Assembly (NCBI GenBank): GCA_013289955.1
Contig: JABCYZ010000004.1
Span: 230,751-294,750 of the forward strand
DNA: 64,000 nt
DNA from: Acidobacteriota bacterium
GTDB taxonomy: Bacteria > Acidobacteriota > Terriglobia > Acidiferrales > UBA7541
Direction: 5' to 3'
A program made the position numbers and the translations under genes. Positions within the stretch are counted from its first letter, which is position 1; each line of letters starts with the position of its first letter. The notes beneath the pieces are model-generated. The model saw only the letters and a list, made by a program, of their open reading frames with translations, was not told the origin of the DNA and searched no databases. This document shows, piece by piece, positions 43,103 through 52,377 of the stretch.

Positions 43103-45382
43103 TCAGTCGGGATTTGCGGTCATGGAAGCGCGGCGCCCGGTTGTGACTGAGAAATAGTCAATCCACTGCCTGCGAATCCCCGTTGCTCGTTCGACCAGTT
43201 CGCTACTCGGTTTGTTGCCATGTTGAACGACGATGACCATTCCGGTGTTGAATTGCCGCTGGGATTTATCAACGCCGGGCGAACGCTCGCCTTCGGCGGC
43301 AATGACATCCTGAATGGTCACCTTTGTCCTGTCCGCCTTGAAGATAGCGTGCCCATTCGCATCTTTGCCGGCGGGGACCAAATTGCGAAGAATGAAAAAG
43401 TCGGGCACTTCGGCCTGAGAAATCAGGCCCATGAGGTAGAGGTCGAGATAGGACCACCCGGTGGCGGGCACGTAGTAGTCGTCGTCGAGTTGTGTGTAGG
43501 TCCCGTCAAAGTTGTCCTGCCAAACGCCGCCGCCCATGATGGATGCTTCGGTCGGTCGCCGATAAGGGAACGCTACGCGGGCCTCTAAACCTCGGGCCCA
43601 GTGGGTGGGACCGAGCGGAATTGTCTCGCCGTCGACCTTTGCCGAAACGAAGGCCGCCCAGCGGTGTCCCATTTCGTGCGCGATTTGAGAGATCGCGTAC
43701 ATATACGGAGGCATTCTGTCGTCTTGCGAAATCTCAGCGAGCTGCTTCTGATAAAAAGTGATGTCGCGATCTGGGCCGACGGGCGCGTCCCGAGGAGGCC
43801 GCTCCTGCATCTGGTTGGAGCCGGCATACACCGGTTGGATGAATTGCCACTGAAACCTCCCTGGCGTGCAGTAGGAGTCGAGACCGTTCTCTATGGCGCC
43901 GATTCCGGTGACGGCGCCACCCACTGCTCCCAACGGACCGTCACTCGGCGTGCCCGCTTCCTGATTGTCCACGCGGAAGTCCGAGTAGTAGGCGAGGAAG
44001 TCGAACTTGTCACCGAGACTCTTGAGCACCGTGCAGGTCAGGTCGCGAGGATTCGGCAGGGCGTAGTAATGGAAAGCTTCGTAGACGACCGGGAACGGAC
44101 CGTATTGCGGTTTGAGGGAAGACAGGTGGACTTCTGGATCCCGAATCCCGCTCAGGGTGACCGGTCCGGCGGAGATCCGCGCGACTGGTTCGTCCGAGCC
44201 GGAAGCAGAGGCGTCCGCAGAAACGGAAATCTGTTTCGCGCCGCGGAGCGCCCGCGGCAGAATTCCTTGAATCGAAATGGTGTTGCCGCTCGCCTCGACA
44301 CGGCGCGAAACGCCGGGGCCAGAGGCAAAGTATCGTGATTTGCTGGTCGTTGCGCGGTTCCGGGGCGCGAAGCCGCGAATGGTCCATACAGTGCCGACCC
44401 TCGCAGCATCGTCAGGTTTGGCAGAAGTCTTGTAAGCGTTAAAGTAAACGCGATAGGCAATTCCCGAGAGCCCCGCGTCTCCTTCGAGCAACACGGGTCC
44501 GGCAGTTTCGAACTCGATCTTCAGGAGTAACCCGTCAACAACCGAGAGCCTAAGGTTTTGGATGTCGAGATGCGCAGGGACGGATGCGGTTTTCTTGCCA
44601 GCGAGGGTGGCAAGGGGTTTCTCCGCTCCCCCGGAAACGAGCGGATAGATTCCGATGATTGCGTCCTTCGCCGCTAGCCGTTGGTACGACATTTCAATCG
44701 CACCGTCCTTGTGGAGGACTGCCTGAAATCGGTTCGCCGTCTTCGTCCAGGTAAAGTCTTGTATGTTGCCCCACGGTTCGGTCACATCCCACGTCACGAC
44801 CACGCGATCCTGGAGCTCTTTTACGTAAAGATTGCCAGACATGCGCGGCTTGAAAAAGACGCAAATCGCTGGAACCGTATTGACCAACGCCGCGGCTCCT
44901 TCGGTTAACGGATCGAAACGCCCAATGGAAACTCCGCCTTCATCGCCCCGAGGGCCAAAGCGAGGGCCTGCGTCATCGGCAGGCGCACTGTCTTCTGGGG
45001 TGAACCGAATCGATCCAGTAACGCCCACTGAAAATGTACTCCATGCTTTGCTCGAAAAAGGGAAAGAGAAATTGTGCAGAGCGACGCGGTGACCACTTAG
45101 CTGCTGGCCGAAGTCAGCGTCCCAGCGCAGCGGAAGATTTTCGACCCGATAGCCCGCCCCTCCGGGAGTAAAGCGAAGAGTATGCTGGCCGAGGTCGAAG
45201 AGGTTCTGCTCGCCGAGGGCGCCTTCTTCCAGCTCGAGCAGGATCAAACTTCCCAGGACCGAGACTTTGCCAATGGGTTTGCCAGGAACCTCACGTCCTT
45301 GAGCGTGCGCGGCAGTTCGCGCCAAGAACGTGGCGCAAACCATCACTATCATTTGGAAGATAACCCACCTGGTTCTAGTCAC
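43103..45382 (-). CDS. Secreted zincin-like metallopeptidase, family unclear
   Basis: Protein of 759 residues with signal peptide (VIFQMIVMVCATFLARTAAHAQ). The C-terminal part contains a zinc-protease HExxH motif: His569-Glu570-Met-Gly-His573 in QIAHEMGHRWAAF. A possible third ligand follows in the acidic stretch around DLYLMGL. The N-terminal ~250 residues are beta-rich and carry an LHNFSFPFSSKAWSTFSV segment like those of secreted adhesin-type domains. I do not recognise the MEROPS family. Start is GTG with GGGGAGGG just upstream. It is 22 bases downstream of the gene at 45405 and probably co-transcribed with it. Peptidase activity is inferred from the single motif. Confidence 0.6.
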   Translation of the reverse strand: MTRTRWVIFQMIVMVCATFLARTAAHAQGREVPGKPIGKVSVLGSLILLELEEGALGEQNLFDLGQHTLRFTPGGAGYRVENLPLRWDADFGQQLSGHRVALHNFSFPFSSKAWSTFSVGVTGSIRFTPEDSAPADDAGPRFGPRGDEGGVSIGRFDPLTEGAAALVNTVPAICVFFKPRMSGNLYVKELQDRVVVTWDVTEPWGNIQDFTWTKTANRFQAVLHKDGAIEMSYQRLAAKDAIIGIYPLVSGGAEKPLATLAGKKTASVPAHLDIQNLRLSVVDGLLLKIEFETAGPVLLEGDAGLSGIAYRVYFNAYKTSAKPDDAARVGTVWTIRGFAPRNRATTSKSRYFASGPGVSRRVEASGNTISIQGILPRALRGAKQISVSADASASGSDEPVARISAGPVTLSGIRDPEVHLSSLKPQYGPFPVVYEAFHYYALPNPRDLTCTVLKSLGDKFDFLAYYSDFRVDNQEAGTPSDGPLGAVGGAVTGIGAIENGLDSYCTPGRFQWQFIQPVYAGSNQMQERPPRDAPVGPDRDITFYQKQLAEISQDDRMPPYMYAISQIAHEMGHRWAAFVSAKVDGETIPLGPTHWARGLEARVAFPYRRPTEASIMGGGVWQDNFDGTYTQLDDDYYVPATGWSYLDLYLMGLISQAEVPDFFILRNLVPAGKDANGHAIFKADRTKVTIQDVIAAEGERSPGVDKSQRQFNTGMVIVVQHGNKPSSELVERATGIRRQWIDYFSVTTGRRASMTANPD

Positions 45383-45404
45383 GTTCCCTCCCCGAGTACA
45401 GCGA

Positions 45405-47318
45405 TCAGCGTCCGCCTTTGCAGTTCGGCAAACGGAACGAACCGATCCTGGTTCGGTAAGCTGAATCGCCTTCTTTCAGGTAATCCCCGACGTACCAGAA
45501 TGTGCAGTCATCGCTCGGGTCCATCGTAGTCGTGGCGTAGTCTTCCCAACGCAGCGTGTTCGTCTGCGATGCTTCCCCTTTCGCGAGCACGGTTTCCTGG
45601 AACGTCAGTCGGCCCTTTGGATCGCCGATCAGGCGCGCTGCGAAGCGTTGCCCCACAAAAGCCGGTAACCCACCGAACGAGTAACCGATGCCAATGTCGC
45701 CTTTCTTGTCCATCGCGATGCTGGGCATCCAACGGTAGAACCCTTCCGGCGCATAAGTACCCTGCTGATACAACGCGGGGTCGCGCTTCTTATCGAGGCG
45801 GAACTCATACCAGCGCACGCCCCCGCCGCCCCGCGTAGCGACCGAGTGCGCGGCGACGATCGACTCGTGCTCCCGGACGTTGCGGTAGACGAGCCGCTGC
45901 ATGATCTTGTCGCCCTGCACATCGAGCCGGCGCTCCGTTCCGGGCTGCGGGACGCAGCTCGACAACTGCCCGTCACACAGGTAGTGGTATGGCGCGACAC
46001 CGATCTTCACGGGCCCTTCCGCCTTCGTATTCGCCGGGTTATTCCAGTCGACATGGACCTTCCAGAAGTAGATGCCATCGTCATCGAAGATCTTTTTGAG
46101 TTGCGTGCCTCCAGCTGCCATCATGATGTTCGGCGCTCCCGGGGGCGGTAGTTTCCGGCCATCGATGTCGGAGTTGTTCAGGAAATTCACGCCGTCGATG
46201 ATGATGCACTGTTCCGTAGCGGGCTGGCCCGCAAGCATCTTCGTGCGATCTGCAATGCATGCGTGCTTCTGTATCACGTCGTCACCCGTGCTGGTTGGCA
46301 CATAGTACCCATCGATCCAGATTGCGGGCCGCGGGTAGTCCGGAAACAAAGTCCGCTCGAATGCGTAACGGTAGTAGGTGCCTAGCGGATCGGGCCCCGT
46401 GCTGACGGCGTAGCACATGGCCCACACTCCCTCTTTCTTCTCGGGTGGCCTTTGACCGCGCTCCGGCGGAGGGAGCGGAGGCGCTGGATTCGCGGGAAGT
46501 GCTGTGGCGGCGCCCGGTGAAGACGCCTCGCCGGTCTTCGCAAGCTGTCCCGGTGGAACTGGTTCGTCGCGAACTGGACCCGTTTCCCCGGGAAATTCGC
46601 CGGGGCCGATTCGCGAGAATATCGGCATCACGATCAACCATCGTCCCGCAAGCTGGTCGTAGCGGACCACTGCGTCGCCGTTATTGCGCGCCTCGCACAC
46701 GCCGCCGAAGCCCGTCCACACGGATTTCGTAGCCACTGCCCCATACAAAACCGTTCCGCTCTTGTCGTATTTCCTGGACCGCTTCGTGTAAATTGCGATT
46801 CTGGAGTTGACGATCTGCACGATGTGATCGGGGCCGACGGCAAGGCTGTTATCGGAGGGATTGCGAAAGTTTGTCGTTCCCTGCGGCCCCTCAAACCCGG
46901 CCCCTAGTCCGTCGAAGCCCTCCATCAGCGGGACCGCTGGCCGGGTACCCTGAGCTGTTTGTTCGATGGCAATACCGGCGGGGGGCAAAGTTGGCGGGGG
47001 CGTCGGCGGGGGTATGGCCTCGTCGGGCCTTCGCTCCTGCGCATCATCTGGATCCTCGGTCGACTCGCTGGGGGAAGTGCCGCAGGCAAGTCCTTCGCAA
47101 TCAGCCGCCGCAGCTCCATCATCCGACTCCCGCATCAACGCGAGCGGCCGTGAGACGTCGTATTTGATTGCGCGATGTACAAGTACCGCACCTAGCGATA
47201 GACTCGGCCGCTCGTTATGTCCCAAGCGCGGCGACAGCTCTGCCGCACCAACCAAGATAAAAATGGCGCCCACAAATGGAAGTGCCGTGAGGAGAGACGA
47301 GTTCAGCCTGCGCGCCAT
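45405..47318 (-). CDS. Secreted protein of unknown function
   Basis: Protein of 637 residues, not assigned to a family. It begins with a signal or anchor segment (LLTALPFVGAIFILVGAAEL), then a linker rich in acidic residues and proline (IPPPTPPPTLPPAG, about residues 100-115), then a globular part. The globular part has repeated motifs of the kind found in beta-propellers (DNSLAVGPDHIVQIVNSRIA, DAVVRYDQLAGRWLIVMP, PSIAMDKKGDIGIGYSFGG). An SD GGAGAG precedes the ATG. It leads a two-gene operon with the zincin-like protein, so it could be a substrate, partner or exported binding protein for it. Confidence 0.5.
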   Translation of the reverse strand: MARRLNSSLLTALPFVGAIFILVGAAELSPRLGHNERPSLSLGAVLVHRAIKYDVSRPLALMRESDDGAAAADCEGLACGTSPSESTEDPDDAQERRPDEAIPPPTPPPTLPPAGIAIEQTAQGTRPAVPLMEGFDGLGAGFEGPQGTTNFRNPSDNSLAVGPDHIVQIVNSRIAIYTKRSRKYDKSGTVLYGAVATKSVWTGFGGVCEARNNGDAVVRYDQLAGRWLIVMPIFSRIGPGEFPGETGPVRDEPVPPGQLAKTGEASSPGAATALPANPAPPLPPPERGQRPPEKKEGVWAMCYAVSTGPDPLGTYYRYAFERTLFPDYPRPAIWIDGYYVPTSTGDDVIQKHACIADRTKMLAGQPATEQCIIIDGVNFLNNSDIDGRKLPPPGAPNIMMAAGGTQLKKIFDDDGIYFWKVHVDWNNPANTKAEGPVKIGVAPYHYLCDGQLSSCVPQPGTERRLDVQGDKIMQRLVYRNVREHESIVAAHSVATRGGGGVRWYEFRLDKKRDPALYQQGTYAPEGFYRWMPSIAMDKKGDIGIGYSFGGLPAFVGQRFAARLIGDPKGRLTFQETVLAKGEASQTNTLRWEDYATTTMDPSDDCTFWYVGDYLKEGDSAYRTRIGSFRLPNCKGGR

Positions 47319-47769
47319 CGAGACACTCTCCGATCGTCAACGAAGACCGAACATTATAAAGTATACAAAATGAGATGACAAACGAGTTTCCGTCGTTTCC
47401 CGAGGATCGAAGAGCGCAGCCAATTCCGTGAATGCCCGTGAGTCGACGCACCCGTCAGGCGCAGAAACAGTAGAAAAACAAGCTTGCTATCGATAGCGTG
47501 TGATATCAGGGTACCCATCTGGAGAACCTCGGCATCCGCGACGAGACGTTCGCGTTCGCTGATCAACTTCTCCAGCAATTGCTGTCCGCCGGCCTTGCGG
47601 CGATGCGGTGCGCCTACCAGGTACATCGGGAAGTTCGAATCCAAAAAAATTACGAGCGTGGTCCGCCGATGTAACCGCTTTCTTGCAGGATAGCGAGTTT
47701 CAGCTGCTCCGCCGGTGCGGCTGTGTTACCTTGCCAGTCGAATCCGGTATCCATTCCGCGAGGTTGACC
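47319..47769. other. 451-bp intergenic region
   Basis: It lies between two divergently transcribed secreted-protein genes. The part near 47350-47370 is AT-rich (TATAAT read on the minus strand at about 47357) and may hold the promoter of the minus-strand operon. The part 47519-47653 is a remnant of a PIN-domain gene, described separately. Nothing else supportable was seen. Confidence 0.5.
47519..47653 (-). pseudogene. Truncated PIN-domain (VapC-like) toxin remnant
   Basis: The minus-strand translation [16 protein letters not shown] followed by [20 protein letters not shown] looks like the first ~45 residues of VapC-type PIN nucleases, with the first catalytic Asp in LDSN. After DAEVLQ the resemblance stops and the later acidic residues of the PIN site are missing, so the gene is cut short. 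There is no proper start other than TTG. Just upstream on the same strand a short frame ends [20 protein letters not shown] and overlaps the remnant, as an antitoxin C-terminus would, but I cannot identify it. Family resemblance is from memory only. Confidence 0.45.
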
Positions 47770-49470
47770 ATGCTGCGGCGAATTTCATCAGGGCGCGTGA
47801 TTCGCATTCTTGCCTTCATAGGTGGCATAGCGTCCGGAGTCACCGCACAAACTGCCCCTCCGGTTCCCGCTAGGAATGGTCAACAAACAGCGCAGCCGCA
47901 AACGCCTCAAACTCCATCCGCGCCGACGCGCGCCGACATTCTGCGCGGAGCTTACGGTCCCTATCGCGCCAACAACGACCTGCTCTTCTACCATCTGGAT
48001 GTCCGCGTGGACCCTGAAAAGAAATTCATCAGCGGGAAAAACACCATTCGCTTCAAGATGCTCAAGGACGACACGCGCATCCAGCTCGATCTCCATACTG
48101 CGCTCCACGTTGACAAGATTCTGCTCGGCACGACCGGACTCAAATATGAGCGCGAGTTTGGCGCCGTCTTCGTGGACTTTCCGCAGACGCTTCGCGCAGG
48201 CCGCGTTTACTCGATCGATTTCTACTACTCCGGCAACCCGCTTGAGACGGGCCGTTTTGGCGGCATCGCTTTTCGCAAGGACCCGTCAGGCCATCCGTGG
48301 ATCAACACTGCCTGCGAAGGAATCGGCGCGAGCATCTGGTGGCCGAACAAGGACCAGTGGCGCGATGAAGTCGAGAGCATGCAGATCAGCGTCTCGATTC
48401 CGAACGACCTTGTCGATGTCTCCAACGGAAAATTCATGGGCAAGACCGATCTTGGCGACGGATACACTCGCTGGGATTGGCTCGTCCATTACCCGATCAA
48501 CAATTACGACGTCTCGCTCAACATCGGAAACTATCAGCACTTCTCCGACAAACTCGGGGACCTGCCCCTCGACTTCTACGCTCTTCCCGAAGATCTCGAC
48601 AAAGCTAAGAAGCAGTTCGTCCAAGCCAAAGGCATGCTCCAGGCCTTTCAACACTATTTCGGTGAATATCCTTTCAAAAAGGACGGCTACAAGCTGATTG
48701 AAGTGCCGTACTCCGGAATGGAGCACCAAAGCGCCGTCACCTACGGAAACCACTTCGCGAACGGCTACCTCGAGCGCGACTGGACCGGCGTCGGCATCAG
48801 CCTGAGATTTGATTTCATCATCATCCACGAAAGCGGGCACGAATGGTTCGGCAACTCCATCACCGCTGCCGACCCTTCCGATATGTGGATTCACGAAGGC
48901 TGGACGACCTATCTCGAATGCCTCTACGTGGAATACATGTACGGCCACGACGATTATCTGAAGTACGTCAATGCCTACAAATCTAAAGTGAAGAACGCCA
49001 AGCCCGTCATCGCGGAGCGCGGCATCAACGCTGAGCCTCCACAGGACCAGTACTTCAAGGGCGCACTATTCCTGAACACGCTGCGCAGCGTGGTGAACGA
49101 CGATCCCCGTTGGTTCAAACTCATCCACGATCTCTACCAGCACTTCAAATACAAAAACATCATGACCGAAGATATTGTGCTATTTTTCAATCAGAAGACG
49201 GGCGAGGATATGACGCCGATCTTCAATCAGTACCTGCGTCACTCGGCCATTCCCACCCTCGAATTGAAATTCAACGAAAGGGAGGGAACTATCGCTTACC
49301 GCTGGAAGGTCGATGAGCCGGGGTTCAGGATGCCGGTGCGCGTTGGAACGAAAGATAGTTGGCAGGTCATCCAGGCCACCACGGACTGGCAAACCATGAA
49401 GTCGCCGTTAGCGAGAGACGAGTTCGGCGTGGCGACCGATCTTTACTACATCACCGTCGACAAGCAGTAG
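47770..49470 (+). CDS. Secreted M1-family zinc aminopeptidase
   Basis: Aminopeptidase of 566 residues with signal peptide (RVIRILAFIGGIASGVTAQ). The gluzincin motif HESGHEWFGN places zinc ligands at His353, His357 and Glu376 (WIHEGWTT, 18 residues on), with Glu354 as the catalytic base. The exopeptidase motif equivalent to GAMEN is SGMEHQ just before. It lacks the long C-terminal helical domain of PepN, as do many secreted acidobacterial M1 enzymes. I chose the ATG at 47770, where the signal peptide starts; the frame upstream to 47608 runs through the PIN remnant and carries no conserved sequence. It releases N-terminal amino acids from peptides outside the cytoplasm. Confidence 0.88.
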   Translation: MLRRISSGRVIRILAFIGGIASGVTAQTAPPVPARNGQQTAQPQTPQTPSAPTRADILRGAYGPYRANNDLLFYHLDVRVDPEKKFISGKNTIRFKMLKDDTRIQLDLHTALHVDKILLGTTGLKYEREFGAVFVDFPQTLRAGRVYSIDFYYSGNPLETGRFGGIAFRKDPSGHPWINTACEGIGASIWWPNKDQWRDEVESMQISVSIPNDLVDVSNGKFMGKTDLGDGYTRWDWLVHYPINNYDVSLNIGNYQHFSDKLGDLPLDFYALPEDLDKAKKQFVQAKGMLQAFQHYFGEYPFKKDGYKLIEVPYSGMEHQSAVTYGNHFANGYLERDWTGVGISLRFDFIIIHESGHEWFGNSITAADPSDMWIHEGWTTYLECLYVEYMYGHDDYLKYVNAYKSKVKNAKPVIAERGINAEPPQDQYFKGALFLNTLRSVVNDDPRWFKLIHDLYQHFKYKNIMTEDIVLFFNQKTGEDMTPIFNQYLRHSAIPTLELKFNEREGTIAYRWKVDEPGFRMPVRVGTKDSWQVIQATTDWQTMKSPLARDEFGVATDLYYITVDKQ

Positions 49471-49503
49471 CTGAGCGGGCAACGAGTTTCCAAGCAAGTT
49501 CTG

Positions 49504-50892
49504 CTAGGTCTTCCGCGGTCGAACATTCTGATTCAGCCGGAAAAAGTTATTCGGGTCGTAGTGCGTCTTGACATCGACCAACCGGTCCCACCGTTCTCGA
49601 TACGCTTCCGGCACGCGATCCTGCTCGTCGCCGCTCATAAAATTGACGTACACGCCCGGCGTCATCGACGGCCGCAACTCGGCAAACAGCCCGCGTATCC
49701 ATGCGATATTCGCGGCATCTTCAGCGGGGTCGGCCCAATTTCCAAGCAAGTTCACGATGAACGGAGAACTGCGATCGCCGAACGCCGTCTCGCCCGCGTG
49801 CACTCGCCCGGCGGCACCCCCCAGATAGGAAAGTTCAATCTGGCTTGCGGGGGAGGGAATCGTCGCCAGCGCTTCCGCCATGCGCCGAATATCCTGGTCC
49901 CCCAATTTCTTAAAGTAGCCAGACTTGGTGTAGTAGCGCCTCCCGTGTGGAAATTCGTGGTCCGCCATCGTCTGTAGGTTCACAAACGAGAGCTCGCTCT
50001 TCGTCACAGCCAGGGCGTGGCAAAGAGAAAGTCCTTGGTCCACGTAGCGCCGCCCTTCCTCAAGATTGCCAACCCAAAGCAAACCCTGGCTCGCCACCGG
50101 CTGCCCAGCTAGCTGCTTAGGAATATTTCCTGTGTGCGGAGCAATAGTCAGCGATATTCCCCATCGCAGATTGTCCGGAGCATCCGGCATGAAATCCCGC
50201 CAGTGCTGCACGATCGCGGGAATATCATCGCCGAAGCACATGCCCGCGCCGAACAGAACGGAACTAACCGGGTGGAGATTGACTTCGAACTCCGTTACGA
50301 CGCCAAAATTTCCGCCGCCTCCGCGCAAGGCCCAAAACAGATCCGCATTTTCTTTGGGATCTGCGCGGACCAGAGAACCATCCGCAATGACGACTGTAAA
50401 GCCCGCGACGTTGTCGCAAGAAAGCCCGTGCAAACGGTTCAGCCAACCAGTCCCGCCTCCCAAGACCAGCCCTGCTGCCCCAGTGTGCGACACCACCCCT
50501 GCCGGAAAGGCGAGTCCCACTTTTTGCGTAGCCGTGTCGATGTTGCCCAGAAGACACCCACCCTCAAAACGCGCCCGTCGAGCCTGCGCGTCAACGCTCA
50601 CTCCCCGCATCCTGGAAAGATCGATCACCAGGCCATCCTCACAGGTGCTGAACCCCGCAAGGCTATGGCCGCCGCAGCGAATCGCCGTCAGTGTTTCCGC
50701 TGCGGCTGCCGTCCGCACCGCGAGTTGCACGTCCGCGACATCCCGGCAACGCGCAATCAGTCCCGGCCTGCGGGCCACCATTCCGTTCCAGGTGCCGCAT
50801 GCTCCCTCATATTCGCTGTTGCCGGGACGCAGCAAATCGCCTCGGAATTGCCGGTGGAGCGCGGAGTGGATCTCTCGAACCGCTTTGGTCAT
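49504..50892 (-). CDS. FAD-linked oxidase, berberine-bridge-enzyme type
   Basis: Flavoprotein of 462 residues in the FAD_binding_4/BBE family. His76 in RCGGHSLAG is the residue that bears covalent 8-alpha-histidyl FAD in the family. GGGTGWLNRLHGLSCDNV is the second FAD-contact region, where bicovalent members place a cysteine near this point; here Cys follows in LSCDN. ALRGGGGNFGVVTEF is the substrate-domain border, and the C-terminal BBE motif THYDPNNFFRLNQNV is intact. Typical activity is oxidation of sugars or small alcohols with O2. The frame extends to 50931, but ATG 50892 with AGGAAGAG upstream fits better. Confidence 0.82.
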   Translation of the reverse strand: MTKAVREIHSALHRQFRGDLLRPGNSEYEGACGTWNGMVARRPGLIARCRDVADVQLAVRTAAAAETLTAIRCGGHSLAGFSTCEDGLVIDLSRMRGVSVDAQARRARFEGGCLLGNIDTATQKVGLAFPAGVVSHTGAAGLVLGGGTGWLNRLHGLSCDNVAGFTVVIADGSLVRADPKENADLFWALRGGGGNFGVVTEFEVNLHPVSSVLFGAGMCFGDDIPAIVQHWRDFMPDAPDNLRWGISLTIAPHTGNIPKQLAGQPVASQGLLWVGNLEEGRRYVDQGLSLCHALAVTKSELSFVNLQTMADHEFPHGRRYYTKSGYFKKLGDQDIRRMAEALATIPSPASQIELSYLGGAAGRVHAGETAFGDRSSPFIVNLLGNWADPAEDAANIAWIRGLFAELRPSMTPGVYVNFMSGDEQDRVPEAYRERWDRLVDVKTHYDPNNFFRLNQNVRPRKT

Positions 50893-50978
50893 GCAGATGG
50901 CTCTTCCTTTTCGCCCAATCAAACGCGGCATATTCTAGCCTGCCAACGTGCGTGTCACCCGCAAAATAAGCTCCCTGC

Positions 50979-51006
50979 TTGACACGCCCTGCAACCGGGG
51001 TATAGC
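50979..51006 (+). promoter_or_regulatory. Probable sigma-70-like promoter
   Basis: TTGACA at 50979-50984, a 16-base spacer and TATAGC at 51001-51006, 67 bases before the aminotransferase start. It would drive the aminotransferase/permease pair. Confidence 0.45.
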
Positions 51007-51072
51007 GTTCGCATTGCTCATCGCAGAAGCCTTCCATCGCCGTATTTTTCGAATTCATTCGGGAGCAAGAGA

Positions 51073-52377
51073 TTGCAGGCCAAATCGCAAGAGACTCCGC
51101 AGGCAGATATTCTTCCTCAGCCGATTCTGAATTTCCCGATCGAGACAATTCGCTCCTTCTTTCCCGCGTTGCATCGGCCCCCGGCTTTCACTTTTTTCGA
51201 CAATGCCGCCGGAGCACAGATACCGCAGGCCGTCTTCGACGCCGTCAACCGCCATCTGCTCGAATGCAATGTTCAGCGTGGCGGCCGGTACGCGAAAAGC
51301 CAGGAAGTGGACGCCACGATTGCTCGCGCCCGTCAGAGTGTCGCCGATTTCCTGAACGCGCGCGATCCGAGCGAAATCGCGTTTGGGATGAACGCCACTT
51401 CGTTCATTCGCCTGGCAAGCCTCGCGATAGGACAGACGCTCGAGAAACGCAATGAAATCATCGTCACGGACATGGATCATGAAGCCAACGTCGCCACCTG
51501 GCTTGCGCTCGAGAAAGATGGCGCCAAATTGCTTTGGTGGAAGATGGCCGAAGACGGCAATCTTCACGTCGACGACCTAAAACCTCTCGTTTCCTCCAAG
51601 ACTCGTCTGGTCGCCTGCGCCGTCGCCGCGAATTCTCTGGGCTCCATCGTGGACGTAGCGGGAGCCGCGAAAGTCGCTCACGAAGCCGGCGCGGAAATCT
51701 TCCTCGATTGCGTTCACTTTGGCCCTCACGGCCAGATGGATGTGCAAGCTTTCGACTGCGACTATCTCGTCTGTTCTGGCTACAAGATTTTCGGACCGCA
51801 CATGGGCTTTCTCTGGGGACGCCGGGAGCTCTTGAAAAAGCTTCCGACTTTTCGCGAAGAGTTCATCCCCGATGAGCCGCCTGGAAAAATCGAAGCCGGC
51901 ACTTTTATCTATGAAAATGTGGCCGGAATGGATGCGGCCATTTCTTATCTGGAATCCCTGGGCAAGCGGCCCAAGTCCAGCGGCGATGCCGCAACAAATA
52001 ATTCGAAGCGCTTGAACCTCGCCCGCGCCATGCAAAATATTCGCGCTTACGAAGAATCGCTCTCCCGCGAAATGCTCGAAGTCCTGCACAATTGCGGCGC
52101 AAAAATCTACGGGTATGCAGGAGAGAACCAAGTTCACAGGCGCGTGCCAACGCTTTGCTTCAATCTGCCAACCGTCGCTCCCGCAAAGGTTACAGAATCG
52201 CTCGCCCAGGCTGGTATCGGCATTCGCGACGGCCACATGTACGCCCCGCGCCTCATGAAGCGGCTCGGCGTGCCAGTGGAAAGCGGCGTGGTGCGCGCCT
52301 CTCTCGTCCACTACAACACGCTGGAGGAGATTCATGGCTTCGGCAATGCCTTGCTCGATTTGACCAAGCATGGCTGA
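51073..52377 (+). CDS. Class V PLP-dependent aminotransferase (cysteine desulfurase-like)
   Basis: Fold-type I PLP enzyme of 434 residues resembling the CsdA/SufS and VC1184 subfamilies. The cofactor lysine is Lys238 in CSGYKIFGPHMGFLWG. The Asp that contacts the pyridine nitrogen lies in EIFLDCVHFGPHG, with His in the same stretch. The start FDNAAGAQIP is characteristic of the family. TTG start with GGGAGCAAGAG upstream. Its end overlaps the next gene by eight bases. Desulfurase, selenocysteine lyase and amino-acid lyase functions are all possible; coupling to an amino-acid permease hints at catabolism of an imported amino acid. Confidence 0.78.
   Translation: MQAKSQETPQADILPQPILNFPIETIRSFFPALHRPPAFTFFDNAAGAQIPQAVFDAVNRHLLECNVQRGGRYAKSQEVDATIARARQSVADFLNARDPSEIAFGMNATSFIRLASLAIGQTLEKRNEIIVTDMDHEANVATWLALEKDGAKLLWWKMAEDGNLHVDDLKPLVSSKTRLVACAVAANSLGSIVDVAGAAKVAHEAGAEIFLDCVHFGPHGQMDVQAFDCDYLVCSGYKIFGPHMGFLWGRRELLKKLPTFREEFIPDEPPGKIEAGTFIYENVAGMDAAISYLESLGKRPKSSGDAATNNSKRLNLARAMQNIRAYEESLSREMLEVLHNCGAKIYGYAGENQVHRRVPTLCFNLPTVAPAKVTESLAQAGIGIRDGHMYAPRLMKRLGVPVESGVVRASLVHYNTLEEIHGFGNALLDLTKHG

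Noticed and set aside
47355..47375. AGTATACAAAA near the start of the minus-strand operon, similar to a GntR site
   Set aside because: Only the GTATAC core matches and it overlaps a simple AT-rich promoter; not enough to count as a fourth copy.
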